64,000 nt of DNA from Chinchilla lanigera (GCF_000276665.1 NW_004955459.1:11851801-11915800); one strand, 5' to 3'; shown: positions 20,841 through 32,766, counted from the first letter of the stretch. Made by a program: numbers and translations. Notes: generated by a model not told the origin, from the sequence alone.

Positions 20841-23125
20841 CTTTCAAGAGGGCTGTATTCTGTCTTGGGTTGTTCATGTCTGAAAATGAAACCATCAATA
20901 CCTAGAGAAGACAGAAGAGCCATAAGATTTGCCAAAGCTGTTGCCAGAGTAGAAAAAAGAGACTTAGTAGAGGTTTTTTGTTTTGTAGATAATAAGAGGA
21001 ATAAAACAAGCTTTTTCTTGATCAAACAATGGAGGAAGTGATTTTTGCAGAGAGGGGAAGAGGTAGTGCATGGGAAGTGAAGTTGGAGAGTCAAGCATCG
21101 ACTTGTTCACTGCAAACCTTGATGGCTCAGCTCAAGGTTTTAAATAAGTCCAAATCCTGTGGGACACCAATGAGGTGTCCTATTTCAGCATCGCTTGAAA
21201 TGGTTTGAAGCTGCGCATAGAAAGAACACTGCAACAGTGTGGCGATGGAGCAAGGGTAGGTTGTGACTGTGACCTGTGGGAGAGAGATCAGAATGTAGGA
21301 ACTGGTGGTGGGCGAAGGGAAACTTTTGGATGAGATCTTACTTCCTGGCCTACTGGCCACATAAATAGTGATGTGCTTCTTGAGTTGTACACACAGGAAG
21401 AGAAGCTGGTGTGCACGATGGTTGAGGAGTTGGGTCTGGCAGTGAGCTTGTCCGACTTCCTTCCAAACAGGGATACCCAGGAGGCAGTTTGACATGTGGA
21501 TCTGGCTTGGGAGAGACAACAGGGATGACAATCACAAAGGCTAGTCCTTTCTACATTCTTTTGCCATTGTTATTTATTTTTCTGGGGTTGTTCTATCCAT
21601 TCTTTCTTGTTTACATCCTCTCCCACCCTCTTAACATTGCTTTGCTTTTAGAGTGGATATGGTGCAAACCAAGCCCAAATACTCTTAAGGATGGCATTTT
21701 TCACCCCATGGGTTCTTGATGACGGTTACTACCAGCTTGTTTAAATAGAGATGGGCCCTAACATAAGCAAACAAGAAGCTTGCATTTGCAGCCTAAAAAG
21801 GACGCTGGGTCCTCTGACAAAAATCACAAGCAATGAAAAGAGAGATTAAATGTTTCCTCCTTTGATTACAAGAATAATTATCAATTATGCAGCTGTTTAT
21901 TTTATCAGCATGTCAGCAGATCTCCTGACTAGAATTCTTAAACTGTGTCTTTTAAAGCCTCAATAGCAGATTTCCTCTTTCCTCTCTCATTCACACACTC
22001 CCACTGTTTCTTCCTCTAATGGAAGCAATTAACTGTTGCCCTTCCCTTCTGTATGGATGTCTACAAATCCACAGACGTATGACCTGGGAAGAAAGCCAGT
22101 TGTAGAGAAGAAAGTGAAAGCCTTCTTCATGTATCTTCTCAGATGCAAAAAAAAAGCATTGTGCTATACATTGCTGAAAATTCATCAGTTCTGGCGTATC
22201 ATCAAAGAAGAAGAAAGACTTTTAATGAGGTGGGTGAAGCTTTGTCAATTCAGTAGCTCCTTTGAAAAACCCCTCACATTTCCTGCTACCATAGAAACTG
22301 TCTTTTTAAGGTGGATTGTAAATAAAAACAGGGCCCTCTAGCTTCATGTTTAGATTAGATATGTACTCCCTTTTGAACATGAAAAGTAGGCTGAGGTGTG
22401 TGGTCTGTTGATCTTATTCCCATTTTTGTGTCTGTGGTCCTTGGGAAAACTTAAATTAGTCTTTCTGGGTTAAGAGATAAGAAATGTGGAACTTAAAGGT
22501 GCCAATATTCATTTTAATTCAGCCAAAGGTTTTGTGTTCCTAAGGGTCTATGCATCAGGATAAGGAATTAACAAAAAATGCCTATTTCTCTCTGCATAGT
22601 TAAAGCAGTGTTGTAGACCCCTGCGGAATTTCTCATAGATCCTGCAATGCCAAGGCCATTGCTGTTTGGAGATGTTTCATGTTTGCCACAATTTGCTTTG
22701 CAGGGAGAATCATGTGTTTCATGAGAATGAATGAAGTTGCCTTCGGGTGGATGTTTGCCTTTTGTGGATCAGTCCTGAGCCTTGACTGGCAGCTCTTGTT
22801 GAATAACATGTCTGGGAGAGTCTGAATCGAGGGGAGTTGGGTGGGGGGCTTGCTTTCTGCTGTCAACCAACCCCCAGCAGAGGACAGACAGCAGCGACAA
22901 GGCATTCTGGGAATTCTAGGACTTGCAAGCTTCCTTCACTAACCTTGAGGTAAAACTTAAATGATTTTGCACGTTTAAAATGCACCTCAGGAAAAAAATG
23001 CAACTCAGGAAAATGTCACCTTCAAAGTGCTGCTTATTCACCCTTGGATTTAGCTGCATGTTCCTCTTTTGCATTTCCTAAGACTCCATCTTGTCACTCA
23101 GAGGATATTGAAATTCTTTATGTTT
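20841..23125. other. Unassigned DNA; possible conserved block at 21.77-21.96 kb
   Basis: Open frames up to 134 codons (21127-21531, minus) overlap other frames and show no recognised motif. At 21770-21960 an unbroken A+T-rich stretch with ATAATTATCAATTATGCAGC and TTTATTTTATCAGCATG resembles developmental-enhancer composition. There is no direct evidence of function. Confidence 0.4.
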
Positions 23126-23129
23126 TTGT

Positions 23130-23255
23130 CTCACCTACCAGATTATCCACTGTCTAAGGGCGCTGACTATTTATTCTCATATGCCAGTGCCCAGTGCAAC
23201 AGCCTGCACACACTAGATCCTTGAGAAGTATCTTTCAGATTGAGTAAAAATGAGT
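23130..23255 (+). repeat. L2 LINE 3' fragment
   Basis: TGTCTAAGGGCGCTGAC, TGCCCAGTGCAACAGCCTG and CACACTAGATCCTTGAGAAG follow the L2 3' end, where CAGTGCCTGGCACATAGTAGG is the usual text. Strongly diverged. Confidence 0.5.
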
Positions 23256-23314
23256 TGAAATGTTACCTACAATAAGCTTCTCAAAGGCAGTTACTACTTA
23301 TTTTTGAAATAATG

Positions 23315-23515
23315 ATGGAATAATAGCTAACATTTATCAAATTATCATTTTTATATTATCACTTTTAATGTTTGTTTCAATCTTATAAGGTACATTGTAT
23401 TATTGTTCCCATTTTTTTTCAGACAGTGAAGCTAAGTCAGAAGTGTGACTAGAGTTTATGCTCCCGGCAAGTAGTAGATCTGGGATTTCAGCCCAGATCC
23501 TCCAATTCCTGAGCG
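23315..23515 (-). repeat. MIR SINE (minus strand)
   Basis: AGCTAACATTTATCAAAT, CAATCTTATAAGGTACATTG and GACAGTGAAGCTAAGTCAG, with GTAGTAGATCTGGGATTTCA, follow inverted MIR order. Confidence 0.65.
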
Positions 23516-24474
23516 TGTGGCAAGTAGCATGATGTTATCCTGACTCCCAAACCCAAGTGTAGTGTCTTGATTAGAAAAGATAGCAATAGATGTTTGTTGG
23601 CTTATATAGAAGCCAACAGTGTGGGCCAGTGTGCTCTTTACTATATCCTCTTACCCCAGTGGTGGTGACTGTGGAAATTTATGCCAGTATGGCTTGGGTC
23701 GCCGAGTGACCTCAACAACCATTCATGTTAATCACGTGGAACACAAGGGGGAAATTGTGGCACAGTGCACTGGTTACCAGCTTATCTGAGTCTGTGAGAT
23801 GAAGCACCCCTCACCTTCACGGGTTTATGTGAATCAGATTCATTACCCACAGATAGGCAACAAGGAATAGTAGAAGCCTGTGGTTGATTCAGGGAAGCTG
23901 TCAAAGGCAGGTGGAATTTCATTATGCCTGGTGGTACATCAGAGGGCACAGGACTCAGTGTGCTGACGTGTTATGGTCATCTTGCTGCTAAGGGAGGTGG
24001 CATGGGGAATAGAACAAAGCCAGGGGCTGTCTGCCCAACTCCCCTTATCCCAGAATGCTGCACTCCAAGTTATTCCTGAGAATTGCAAAGAAGAAAGAAG
24101 AGAGATCTGGGTCTGTCCAAGGACACCTGGAGAATGGTCAGGCAGAAATAAATCTTCCTTTCTTGTAAGTCATCAGCATTAGAGGTTGCTTGACACTAAA
24201 GCATAACCTCACTCTCCTAATGAGTGCAAATATCAAATGACTGCTCTTCTCTGAATTCAACCATCTGGAAATCCCCAGCAGCAGTGAGGGATTGCAGGAC
24301 CAGAGATCTTCGGAAGATCCTTGGGAGTTCACCAGTTATTAAATTATTTTTCTTACCAGCCTCTTCCATTGTCAAGAACAGTGTGTTTTTTTAATTTAGA
24401 AACTCTTGATGGTATCTACAAGACACAGCTCCTTTTGAAAATATTACTAGTATTTTGTTTTTTTTTTTTGTTTG
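23516..24474. other. Unassigned DNA
   Basis: No recognised gene or repeat. Ordinary composition. Confidence 0.45.
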
Positions 24475-24870
24475 GGTGTATCTTGGGTCATATTCTCCAG
24501 AAACAGATCTGGAAATGAATGTTTGTGAAAGAAGTGCTCCCATGGGAGACCAGCAAAGGCGACAGGAGCAGGATGAGAAGAGAGAGAAGATAAACCAGGG
24601 CATGATCTCAGTCTAAATCTTCAGCAAGATCAGTAGAGGACTCTAAAAAGTAAATACTTCAGCATTTTCTAATCTGGAAAGAGGGAGTTTGTCCCTGCCA
24701 CTCAACAGTGGTCATGAATAGTTGGCTCAATCAGAATATGGGGGTGGGTGTCAACTCTCAGAAAGTGACCCTCTAGCCAGACAAAGGCACCCTTCCAAAA
24801 TTGTATGCAGCACCTTTTAGCATTTGGTGGAAAGGATAATGACGTGTGAGCAGGGGGTGTGTATTACAGA
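24475..24870 (-). mobile_element. Possible ERVL-type LTR (minus strand)
   Basis: GGTCATATTCTCCAGAAACAG and GAAAGAAGTGCTCCCATGG, followed by purine-rich sequence, resemble inverted ERVL/MLT2-class LTR ends. The other boundary was not found. Confidence 0.35.
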
Positions 24871-25945
24871 AATAGTTAATTTTATGACATTTCTTTGTTT
24901 TAGCCTATTTTAAACTCCATTTCTTGGACACCTGTCAAGGAGAAATGAAAGATTAGCCTCTCCATTTCTGTGTGACAATGAAAGACAAGGCAATGTGGAG
25001 ATACAGAATGACTTCCTGTCATCAGGAGGGCCATCATGATGAAGAATGAAGTTAGTATTTACGACTTTTGTGTGTGGCATCAGAGAAGTGCCCACCAGCT
25101 CTGGACACTCTTGGCATGAGAGATGACTACTCCAAACTATAAATGCACTTCACTTAATAAAATTTGACATGCAGAAATCTAAATGGACCACAGAGACAAG
25201 TTAGAGCACACGGACTTACATTCTAAAGCATTTACTGAGGCTAAAAGAGCAGACACAAGCATTCCTGGAAACAGGTTCCAAGAAATCAAAAATAATAATC
25301 TTCTGCAGGAGGTTAAAAAACAAGGTTACTTTCTTTTTATATTTTCAGCAGTGACTTCTGTGGGGTCATAGAATTATTATCCTGGATGGAATGTGGAGGA
25401 AATGACCTTGCGAAGTTGCTCAGATGTGATCTGAGCAACTGCAGGGAAACATATTCTCTCTGTGTGTGATAAGAGCTGTTTATGTGCCGTACCAAGCAAT
25501 CCAAGAACATATGAAAGGAACACCAAGTGCTGACCACTGTATAGATCGCAGTGTTAGGTTTGTGTGACTTCTATTTTATGCATCTGTCTCAAGAAAAGAA
25601 TGAAGCCTGTGATTATCTTTACCTCAAACAAATGGCAAATCAGTGTGTAAAAGTTGAGAAAAAGGCAGACATTGTATGTGCCAGAAGCTCATAAGTCAGC
25701 AGACACTGTAAGTAAATGTGTGAGAATCAATTTCTTAGTGCTTGGGAATGTTACCAACATTTCAGTTTAAGTGCAAATAATGTGAGATTGAAAAACAAAT
25801 ACCAAAATACAGTCCTGTTTGGAAATGTTTTAAACTTTGATCTTTATCAATAACTAAATATCCTCACTGTACAAAAAGTTCTGACATTTTACTTCCAAAA
25901 TATGTGTTTTTCTTCTGTTCCGTTACTCCTTTCTATAGCACACAG
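24871..25945. other. Unassigned DNA
   Basis: A+T-rich with no recognised element. Near 25410-25440 GTTGCTCAGATGTGA and ATCTGAGCAACTG form an inverted repeat (TTGCTCAGAT / ATCTGAGCAA around GTG) with 10-bp arms. Confidence 0.45.
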
Positions 25946-25949
25946 TTGT

Positions 25950-25950
<1 letters not shown>

Positions 25951-25976
<26 letters not shown>
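25951..25976. repeat. (CA)n microsatellite
   Basis: About 13 CA units with a TACA edge and a CAAACA end. Confidence 0.95.
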
Positions 25977-25979
<3 letters not shown>

Positions 25980-25982
<3 letters not shown>

Positions 25983-26615
25983 ATCCCAGCATCTAGTTGT
26001 GCTGTGTTGTCTCCAACTTAAAAGTTATTCTTCTCAGCAGAATAATTTTCAACCTGTTGTGTTTTACCTTTCTCATCCTTATGTGCTTGTTTTTTAAGAA
26101 GGGGGGAGTAGGAAAAATGAAGTCCATCTTTTACTATAATTTGTTTTTTAATGAGTAAGAGCACACAGATGTGCAATTGACCTTTTTTCTTACCGTTCTT
26201 GGATTGCCTATCTCACTGTGCAGCTTTGCTGGATGAATTCTGGGGCGATTTTTGTAGGAAAATTGTATTACTTGCCACTCAAGGCCAAAGGTCATGCATA
26301 GTATGACCCTGGTGTAATTAGCAGGAAGTAGAGCATTAAAGTTTGTAGAGGTAGATGTGGGTGTATAATGTCATGTCTACAGATTTTTAAATATTCTTTC
26401 TTTTGTAAATGGTTGTCTGTTTGTTAATATGTTTTCGTTCTTTTACTTTTAAAATAAAGAAAAAATAAAGAGATGGAGCTTGTTTTTGCTCAGGATAGAT
26501 GGGGTAACTTGCTTTTAAAGATTAGAATAAGGCAGAAGTGGGAGCGAGGGTGTATGCCTTTAGAGACAAAAAGACAAGGTCATAAAATGTACCCCCCTCA
26601 CCCTGTTGTTCATTT
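25980..26615. other. Unassigned DNA
   Basis: A+T-rich, with poly-T/poly-A stretches and two AATAAA words around 26452-26468. Isolated AATAAA words are expected by chance in such sequence, so no transcript end is inferred. Confidence 0.4.
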
Positions 26616-26619
26616 TGGG

Positions 26620-27043
26620 GCATGCCAACCAACACATGCCACCAGGACACTCGAGCAGCTCTAAGAAGGGTCCATGTGGCAAGCACCTCTGGCTTCCTGC
26701 TGATAGCCATGGGGACAATCTACTTTGGAAGTGGATTTTCCCTCAGAGAACTTACAGCCCTGTTTCAAGGCAAGTAAGACGGAGCCAGAGCTACCTATCC
26801 AAGCTGCTTCCAAATTCCTGACCTATAGAAATTGTGAGATAATAAATGCTATTATTAAAATTAGTTACTGTTATGTTACATTTTTAAATTTTTTTTTTTT
26901 CCGGTACCGGGAATTGAACTGACGACCTTGCACTTGCCAGGCAGGTGCTGTGCCGCTGAGCTAAATCCCCAGCCCCCTACTGTTATGTTTTAAACCACCA
27001 AGTTTTAGGGTAATTTGCCACACAGCAATAGGTAACTAACACA
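26620..27043 (+). mobile_element. MLT1-type LTR split by an ID SINE
   Basis: GAAGTGGATTTTCCCTCAG, CAAATTCCTGACCTATAG and AAATTGTGAGATAATAAATG lead to TAAACCACCAAGTTTTAGGG and CACACAGCAATAGGTAACTA with a terminal ACACA. This is the MLT1 3' half with its polyadenylation region. The sequence breaks at 26877 and resumes at 26978 because of an ID insertion. The 5' boundary is uncertain. Confidence 0.8.
26878..26977 (-). mobile_element. Young ID SINE nested in MLT1, 12-bp target-site duplication
   Basis: A minus-strand ID with poly-T at 26887-26900 and the GGTACCGG-type end, running to the GGGGGCTGGGGATTTAGC head at 26950-26977. TACTGTTATGTT is present at 26866-26877 and again at 26978-26989, an exact duplication of MLT1 sequence. 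The A box TAGCTCAGCGG is intact. Confidence 0.93.
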
Positions 27044-29240
27044 GTGGGCATGGAGGGAATCAGAATGGGTGTTGTGTGTCCCTGTTTCTATTTACTTGTA
27101 CAACTTCACATATGGAAACTTCTTTGTGGGAACGTCAGGGTTATACATGTGCATGGGGAATGAAGAGGAATGTGTTTTCAGCAGAGGGAATTTAAATCCT
27201 TGGGCTGGAGGCTCTCCATTTGCCTCTCCAGGTTAACTCTTTGCTCTTTCTACTTTGGTTTCTGCCTTGAAAGGCTGGGTTTTCTCCACTGGGCTCTCTT
27301 GTTCTCCAGGTTCTGCTGCATTTTGCCAGCAGACACCAGCAGAAGGTAAGTGGGTGAAGGAGAGAGAGAAACCAGGGACATTATTTTCCTGGCTCTTTTC
27401 CTGCTGTCAACAATTTGTCAGTCTGTTTCTATTCCTCGATGGGTAGATCTTTTGACAGCCTTCTCTCGCATGCTCCTTTAGTTGCCCTTTTCTGCTGGGC
27501 AGGAGTAAGGCCTTCCCACTCTTGCTAGCTGTGGACTGCGTGGTTATCTCTTCCTGGTTCCTCTTAACTCTCTTCAAGTGCCTGAAAGTGGTCCTCAGTC
27601 ATCCCTTTTATGTATCTTATCTGTTTCTGGCTGGGACCCAAACAGACACCTCTGTCTGGGCTTTCTATGGTGTTCCCTGCTGCGTATTTACCCAAGTGGA
27701 GAACTTGGCTTTGGCTTGGAGGCTGTATATTAGTTTTCATTTTCTTTCCTCTTGTCTTTCTTACTTTAGTATTAGCAGTCTCCTTCAGAATAACATCGGA
27801 TGCTCAACACTGAAACAACACATATGTAAAATTATGCAGTGAGTTCTGCTCAGATTGAGGGAAGTCAGAAAAGCAGGAATCCTGTTCCTATGTTCTTTTC
27901 TCTCTCTCTCTTTCTCTAAGAGAACCCTTTAGGGCCACTTCTCAGCAACCATGGAGTCATGCAGAACCCAATATGAAAGCAAATACTTTGGCATGTTTTG
28001 GAATAGTGTTGACTAGTGACTTCTTTTCCCTCTGCCTACTTCTTTTCCTTGCTGTCTACCACCTCAGATCTCAACTCTGAGCTTCTTGCATTAAATATAA
28101 CCTCTCTGCCTAATAGTAAATTTATAATTCAGGGCCCAGTGTTGCTTCGGCACCCTCAAGAATACAGACACTTTCTACTTCATTGCTGTCCTATATTTTG
28201 GGTGTGGTCTCTACTCTAATGGTCCACAGTGGCTGCTTGAGATCCAACCATCACATTCACATTCCAAGAAATCAGATGCAAAAACAGGCATATCCTTCTG
28301 CATAAGGACACACCCCAAAGGTTGCACTCAATACATCACTTTGTACTTCACCTAAGAGTTAGTGCCATACCCAACTGAACCTGGAGACTGCAGGCCGCTC
28401 TGGGCAGCCATATGCCCTACTAAAATGTCAGGGGTCTATATCCTGAGGAAGAAGGGAAGAAACACTGCCTGAGGCTACCATGCCACTTCCTGATATCTCT
28501 GTGTAGCCAGCCATCTGTTGCCTTTCTTCTTCTACCCAAGGAAGCTGAGTCCTTTCTCAGGCTGCACCATTCAAGTGTGCTTCAGTACGACCCACTCCAT
28601 AGCCACTCCAAACTGCAGTCTTGTATGGCATTATATTAAGTGTGTCATTTCTCTTTGTATTTCTGACAACGGACATTTCCCCTGCATCTATCATTTATCA
28701 CATTTGATTTCTTTGAAGCTGAAGTTATTCCACAGAGGTTTATTTACTGTGTCTAATAAATAACAGAAAATTACTCTTCTGCCTACCTCTTACTCTTTTG
28801 GATCTTTTGATCTGGCTTTAATTAAAAAAAGGTGATGGTGTGTAATTTTTTAGATGTTCTATTAGTGGTGCTACTTTAAAGTCCATCTATTGATTTGGAA
28901 TACATTATTTCAGGAAATAGTAAGCCTGTTCTGTTTCATTTTGGCTGGGCTATTCAGATCTAAGAGATTACCTGTAATTTCAAACCAGAGAGGACACTGC
29001 AGGGAAATTTCCATTTCAGATTAAATGTTACTGGGGCTGCAGTCTGTGGCTGGCCTTATAAAGGTGACTGACTCACAATGCAGAGAAGACAGTGATGCTG
29101 AAAGGAGAATATGTACTGTTTAGGTATCCTGGGAAAGGAATCATACCACCGCATGCAGGTTCGTCTGAGGGAGCCCGTTTCGGTCTGCAGGCAGAAGCAG
29201 GTGTGAAAGGAAGTGATGGCTTAGAGCTTTTTACTTGGCT
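27044..29240. other. Unassigned DNA with possible L2-like remnants
   Basis: Open frames up to 106 codons (27522-27842) have no recognised relative. 28640-28765 could be an L2 fragment, but the match is too weak to claim. Confidence 0.4.
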
Positions 29241-29246
29241 GCTGTA

Positions 29247-29276
29247 GGCAAGGCAAAGCAAGGCAAGGCAAAGAGC
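29247..29276. repeat. (GGCAA)n-like short tandem repeat
   Basis: Six imperfect pentamers alternate GGCAA and AGCAA. Confidence 0.85.
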
Positions 29277-29279
29277 TCA

Positions 29280-30010
29280 GGGTTGGGTAGTTCGAATCCA
29301 TCTGGCAGGCTTTGGGCCATAGCAGCTGTCTCTGCTGTCTCCTCTCATTGCCCAGAGTGCAAGCGCCACATGGGCAGGGTGCTTCGGAGTGTGACCTCTG
29401 GTTTGTTTAGTTTGCATATGCAAAGACCAGGTTGACAGTTGAGCCCTTTGTTGCATATACAGTATCTCTCTGGTTCTCAGTGTTTTAAATAAGTCAAAAG
29501 ATAAGACACAGAAGTAAGAAACACAATTCACAGAGCTCATCACCACTTTCTGGTTACCTTACTGCTCCTCCTTTGTTCTCTCCCTGTCAGTGTGCTTTCT
29601 TCTGAACTTCAGACTGTGCCCTCTGCTTCTTCTCCTTCCCATATTTCAGTCTGGTACTGAACATGTGCCCTCTCATGACCGTAATCAATGTCCCTGTCTA
29701 TCAAAGATAGGCATGTGGGCTTGGGCCGGGCGTGTTTCTCTCTGGACCTCTGCCTCCCTGTCTGTGAAGTGCACACGGAAGCCTTCATTTCCCCCGCAGT
29801 GTGTGCTTTTCATCCCAGAGTCTGTAACCAGCCCCAGCAAAGGACCATCTTCTAAAGAGAAGGAGTAGAACACAATCTTCCTCACAAAAGTACTTTGCTT
29901 GGAGAAGAGAGAAGGGAAAATTGAATATCTCTGGGCCAGATAGGGAAAAGTGGGAACATATTTCAAAATCCTCCACCATCCCATTGCATATATAGCACTC
30001 TAACTCTGCT
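29280..30010. other. Unassigned DNA
   Basis: No gene or repeat recognised. Frames of 60-99 codons on both strands are mutually overlapping and unsupported. Confidence 0.45.
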
Positions 30011-30014
30011 TATT

Positions 30015-30352
30015 CAGGCCAAGCATCTCTAATACAAAATCCCAAGTCTGAAATCCTCCAAAATTTGAAACTTTTTGAATGTCAACATATTGCCACAAGA
30101 GGAAAATTCCACACTTCACCTCAGGTGACAGCTAGCAGTCAAAACACAGGTGCACTAAAACTGTTAAAAAAGATTACCTTCAGGCTGTATGTGTAAGGTT
30201 TACGTGAACAATAAATGAATTCTGTGTTTGGACTTGGATCCTATCCTCAAGATATCTCATTATGTAAATGTAAATATTACAAAATTTGAAAATATCAGAA
30301 ATCTGAACCACCTCTAGTCCTAAGTATTTCCAGTGAGGGATACTCAACTTGC
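30015..30352. mobile_element. Tigger-type DNA transposon relic
   Basis: The left end CAGGCCAAGCATCTCTAA and the right end (reverse complement CAAGTTGAGTATCCCTC) are related terminal inverted repeats. The interior GAAATCCTCCAAAATTTGAAAC and TTTTTGAATGTCAACAT match a nonautonomous Tigger family. No transposase. Confidence 0.7.
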
Positions 30353-30639
30353 TTATTAGTCTCTATGGTCGTGCTTTTTTGGCCTCTGTAGTACTAATGC
30401 CTACCATTTCCCTACACAGGCCATTTGTAGCAGGGATGCAGGTCTTTGTCAATTATCTTACTTATTTCAACCTCTGGCATTGTCCCTATGCTATCCCTTC
30501 TGCTTGCATGCCTTCTTTCCTTTGTCTTTCCTATTCTGTTCAATCCCCAAAGTCCAGTGTTCGTATTCCTGATTTTGTTCTCTGATTTTATGAGCATATA
30601 TTGAGCTCTACTTTTTGGCTTAGAGTCAGTTCAAATATA

Positions 30640-31365
30640 TTGTTATAGGCAACTAAGTTAGAAATATTATAGGCAGTCAGATAGGGCTAGACCCTCGAAG
30701 GAGCCAGTGCAGAAGATGAGATGCCTTGCAAATGTGGGGAGTCATGCACCTAGCTGTGGGTTAGACCTCAAGGTAAAAGATAAAATAAATACACCCACAT
30801 ACTTCCCAAGGATAAACACCAGGGACCGATATTCTAAATAGGTATCAATCACCTTCAGAAAGTCAGGAAGAGTCACTAACCCAACCTCCTACAGGAAAAG
30901 CCCTTGTTCTGTATTCATGCCCTCTTGCTATATGACTTGCTTCCCCATTTGATCCAGATTTAATCAATTTTATCTGAACGATTATACTCAATCTTATTGG
31001 TTGACCATAGTTTTGTCCCATCTCATGCCCATCTTGCAATTTCCCATTTTTCCCGCCTTGGACCCACCTTACGTTGTGGATTTACTCTATAAAAATCCAC
31101 AGTAAGGGGCTAGGGATGTAGCTCAGTGGCACAGCACCTGCCTGGCAAGTGCAAGGTCATGAGTTCGATTCCTGGTACCGGAAGAAAAACAAAAAACCAA
31201 ACAACAACAACAACAAAATCTCCAGTAAAAGCAGGGTCCTTGGCAACCCATTTGGGACCCCTTCTGTCTCTCTCTTGGACAGAAGCTTTCTTTCCTGCAG
31301 TAAAAATATTCTGCTCTTAACCTGAGTTGTTTCTAAACTACATTCTTCGATTTTAGAGAACATGA
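30640..31365 (+). mobile_element. Retroviral-type solo LTR split by an ID SINE
   Basis: A CTTATTGGTTGACC segment with an ATTGG (inverted CCAAT) box at about 30995, CTCTATAAAAATCC (TATA box) at about 31086, and a pyrimidine-rich TTCTGTCTCTCTCTTGG stretch about 100 bp further (without the insert) give the U3-R order of a class I/II LTR. The family is not recognised. Start and end are approximate. An ID SINE lies just after the TATA box. Confidence 0.5.
31106..31214 (+). mobile_element. Young ID SINE with GGTACCGG end
   Basis: A plus-strand ID: GGGGCTAGGGATGTAGCTCA head (A box TAGCTCAGTGG), GCACCTGCCTGGCAAGTGC middle, B box GAGTTCGATTCC, GGTACCGG end and an A/C-rich tail. Flanks AAAATCCACAGTAA (31092-31105) and AAAATCTCCAGTAA (31215-31228) match at 12 of 14 bases. 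Confidence 0.9.
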
Positions 31366-31416
31366 ACTCGCGCTGTACATCTAGCAGGTTGGGAGTTTCT
31401 TTCCCTTTTATCAAAG

Positions 31417-31508
31417 CCCCTTAACTAATCCTAGTTGGTATACATGTATTAATTTTCCAAAGGTTCCCCTTAACTAGTCCTGTTGTTACATATGTATTAG
31501 CTTTTAAA
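31417..31508. repeat. 49-bp tandem duplication
   Basis: Two head-to-tail copies start at 31417 and 31466. Both contain CCCCTTAACTA, TCCT, GTTG and a TACATATGTATTA/TACATGTATTA segment. They differ at several sites. Confidence 0.8.
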
Positions 31509-31599
31509 ATTGAGTTCTAAGCTTTGGGCGGTTGGGGGCCACTCCTTAGATTACCCTGTTGATCCTGGATGTCTACAGTTCAGTGCTATAGTCCATTTC

Positions 31600-31875
31600 C
31601 TGCCATTGATTTCTCAGTGGCACACTACTGTCTCACTTCTACCAAGCAAGAAAGTTGTTATAATGCCACACTGGTTCCCAGTTCAATCCTTTTACCTATA
31701 TTGCCACTTCTCCTTCATCTCCATCACTGTGTTGTTAGCTCCCTCTTGCTACTTTGAAACTCCACCAGTTCTGGAAGACTTGGTTTACTTACCCGACTCT
31801 CCAGAGGCTGTAAGCCCCTCCAGGGAGTAACTTACAATGCCTGGTGTGCAGCAGAATAGCTTAAGGCCTACCCTG
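31600..31875 (+). repeat. L2 LINE 3' fragment (weak)
   Basis: GAGGCTGTAAGCCCCTCCAG and CTTACAATGCCTGGTGTGC are in the order of the L2 3' end. Upstream pyrimidine-rich text is compatible but not diagnostic. Confidence 0.4.
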
Positions 31876-31879
31876 AATA

Positions 31880-32760
31880 TGACTGCATGAGAAAAGGGCC
31901 CGTCTTTGTGCACTTTGTATTCCCCTCCATCCAGACCTCACCACACCTATTTCATCTTGAAAGCTGATGTTTTACCAGCAGAGAGGGACAGTGTGCCATG
32001 AATTATGGATTCCATCCGAGCCTTGTGGAGACAATCTGAATATTTTCCCTGTGGGTGCTTGAGTGAACCAAATTAGCCCCACGCTTGTCAGCTTCCTCCT
32101 TCTCTCTGTGCTGCAGATGAAAGTATAAGAAGTGGAAACTGGAGCTCTCTTGACCTTTTCAAGTCTTCAAGTAGTGATTTTCTAGACAGATAAGGCTAAA
32201 TTGGTATTGGATCTTAGCCTAAGAACCGGGAGGGTGACTGCTGACGAGCTGCATGCTTCCTGCTCACTGCTTCATTTTCTTCTCTTCTGCTCAATGGAGG
32301 AAATTAAAACTCTGATGGTCAGATTAGGTGGCTTTAAGTCGCTGGCCCTTGCCTACTGCTGCTGATGTGAGAATTAGGCTTATCTACTGGTTCAGGTGAA
32401 GAGGTCGATAATTCGAACACTTGAAGAAATAACTGAGGTAATAAGATCCTTAAACTAAAGGACTTGTGAATTGCTTAAAAAAAGAAGAGAGCAAAAAACC
32501 CTCCACAACCATAACCAAACAAAAACAAAAAAAAGAAACCCCGAATATCTTCACTATGAGTTTCCTAGACACAGAGCAAAAGGTCACCTACCTAGAAGGA
32601 GTAGTCCTTCCTATCTTAGCCACCTCTGTGTGTCGTCCCTCCGAGCTAAGGGGTCCACAGAGGAACTGCATAGTAACCAGGGACACCCTGCTGCTGGCTG
32701 GTATTAACATCACTCTTATTAAGGTGCTTAGCTAGGCTGAGCCTGCTAGACCATGGGCCA
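31880..32760. other. Unassigned DNA
   Basis: No recognised gene or repeat. An A-rich low-complexity run lies at about 32475-32540. Confidence 0.45.
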
Positions 32761-32766
32761 GGTAAA

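Noticed and set aside
26440..26470. Transcript 3' end suggested by two AATAAA words
   Set aside because: Isolated AATAAA words are frequent in A-rich sequence, and no upstream exon or downstream element supports it.
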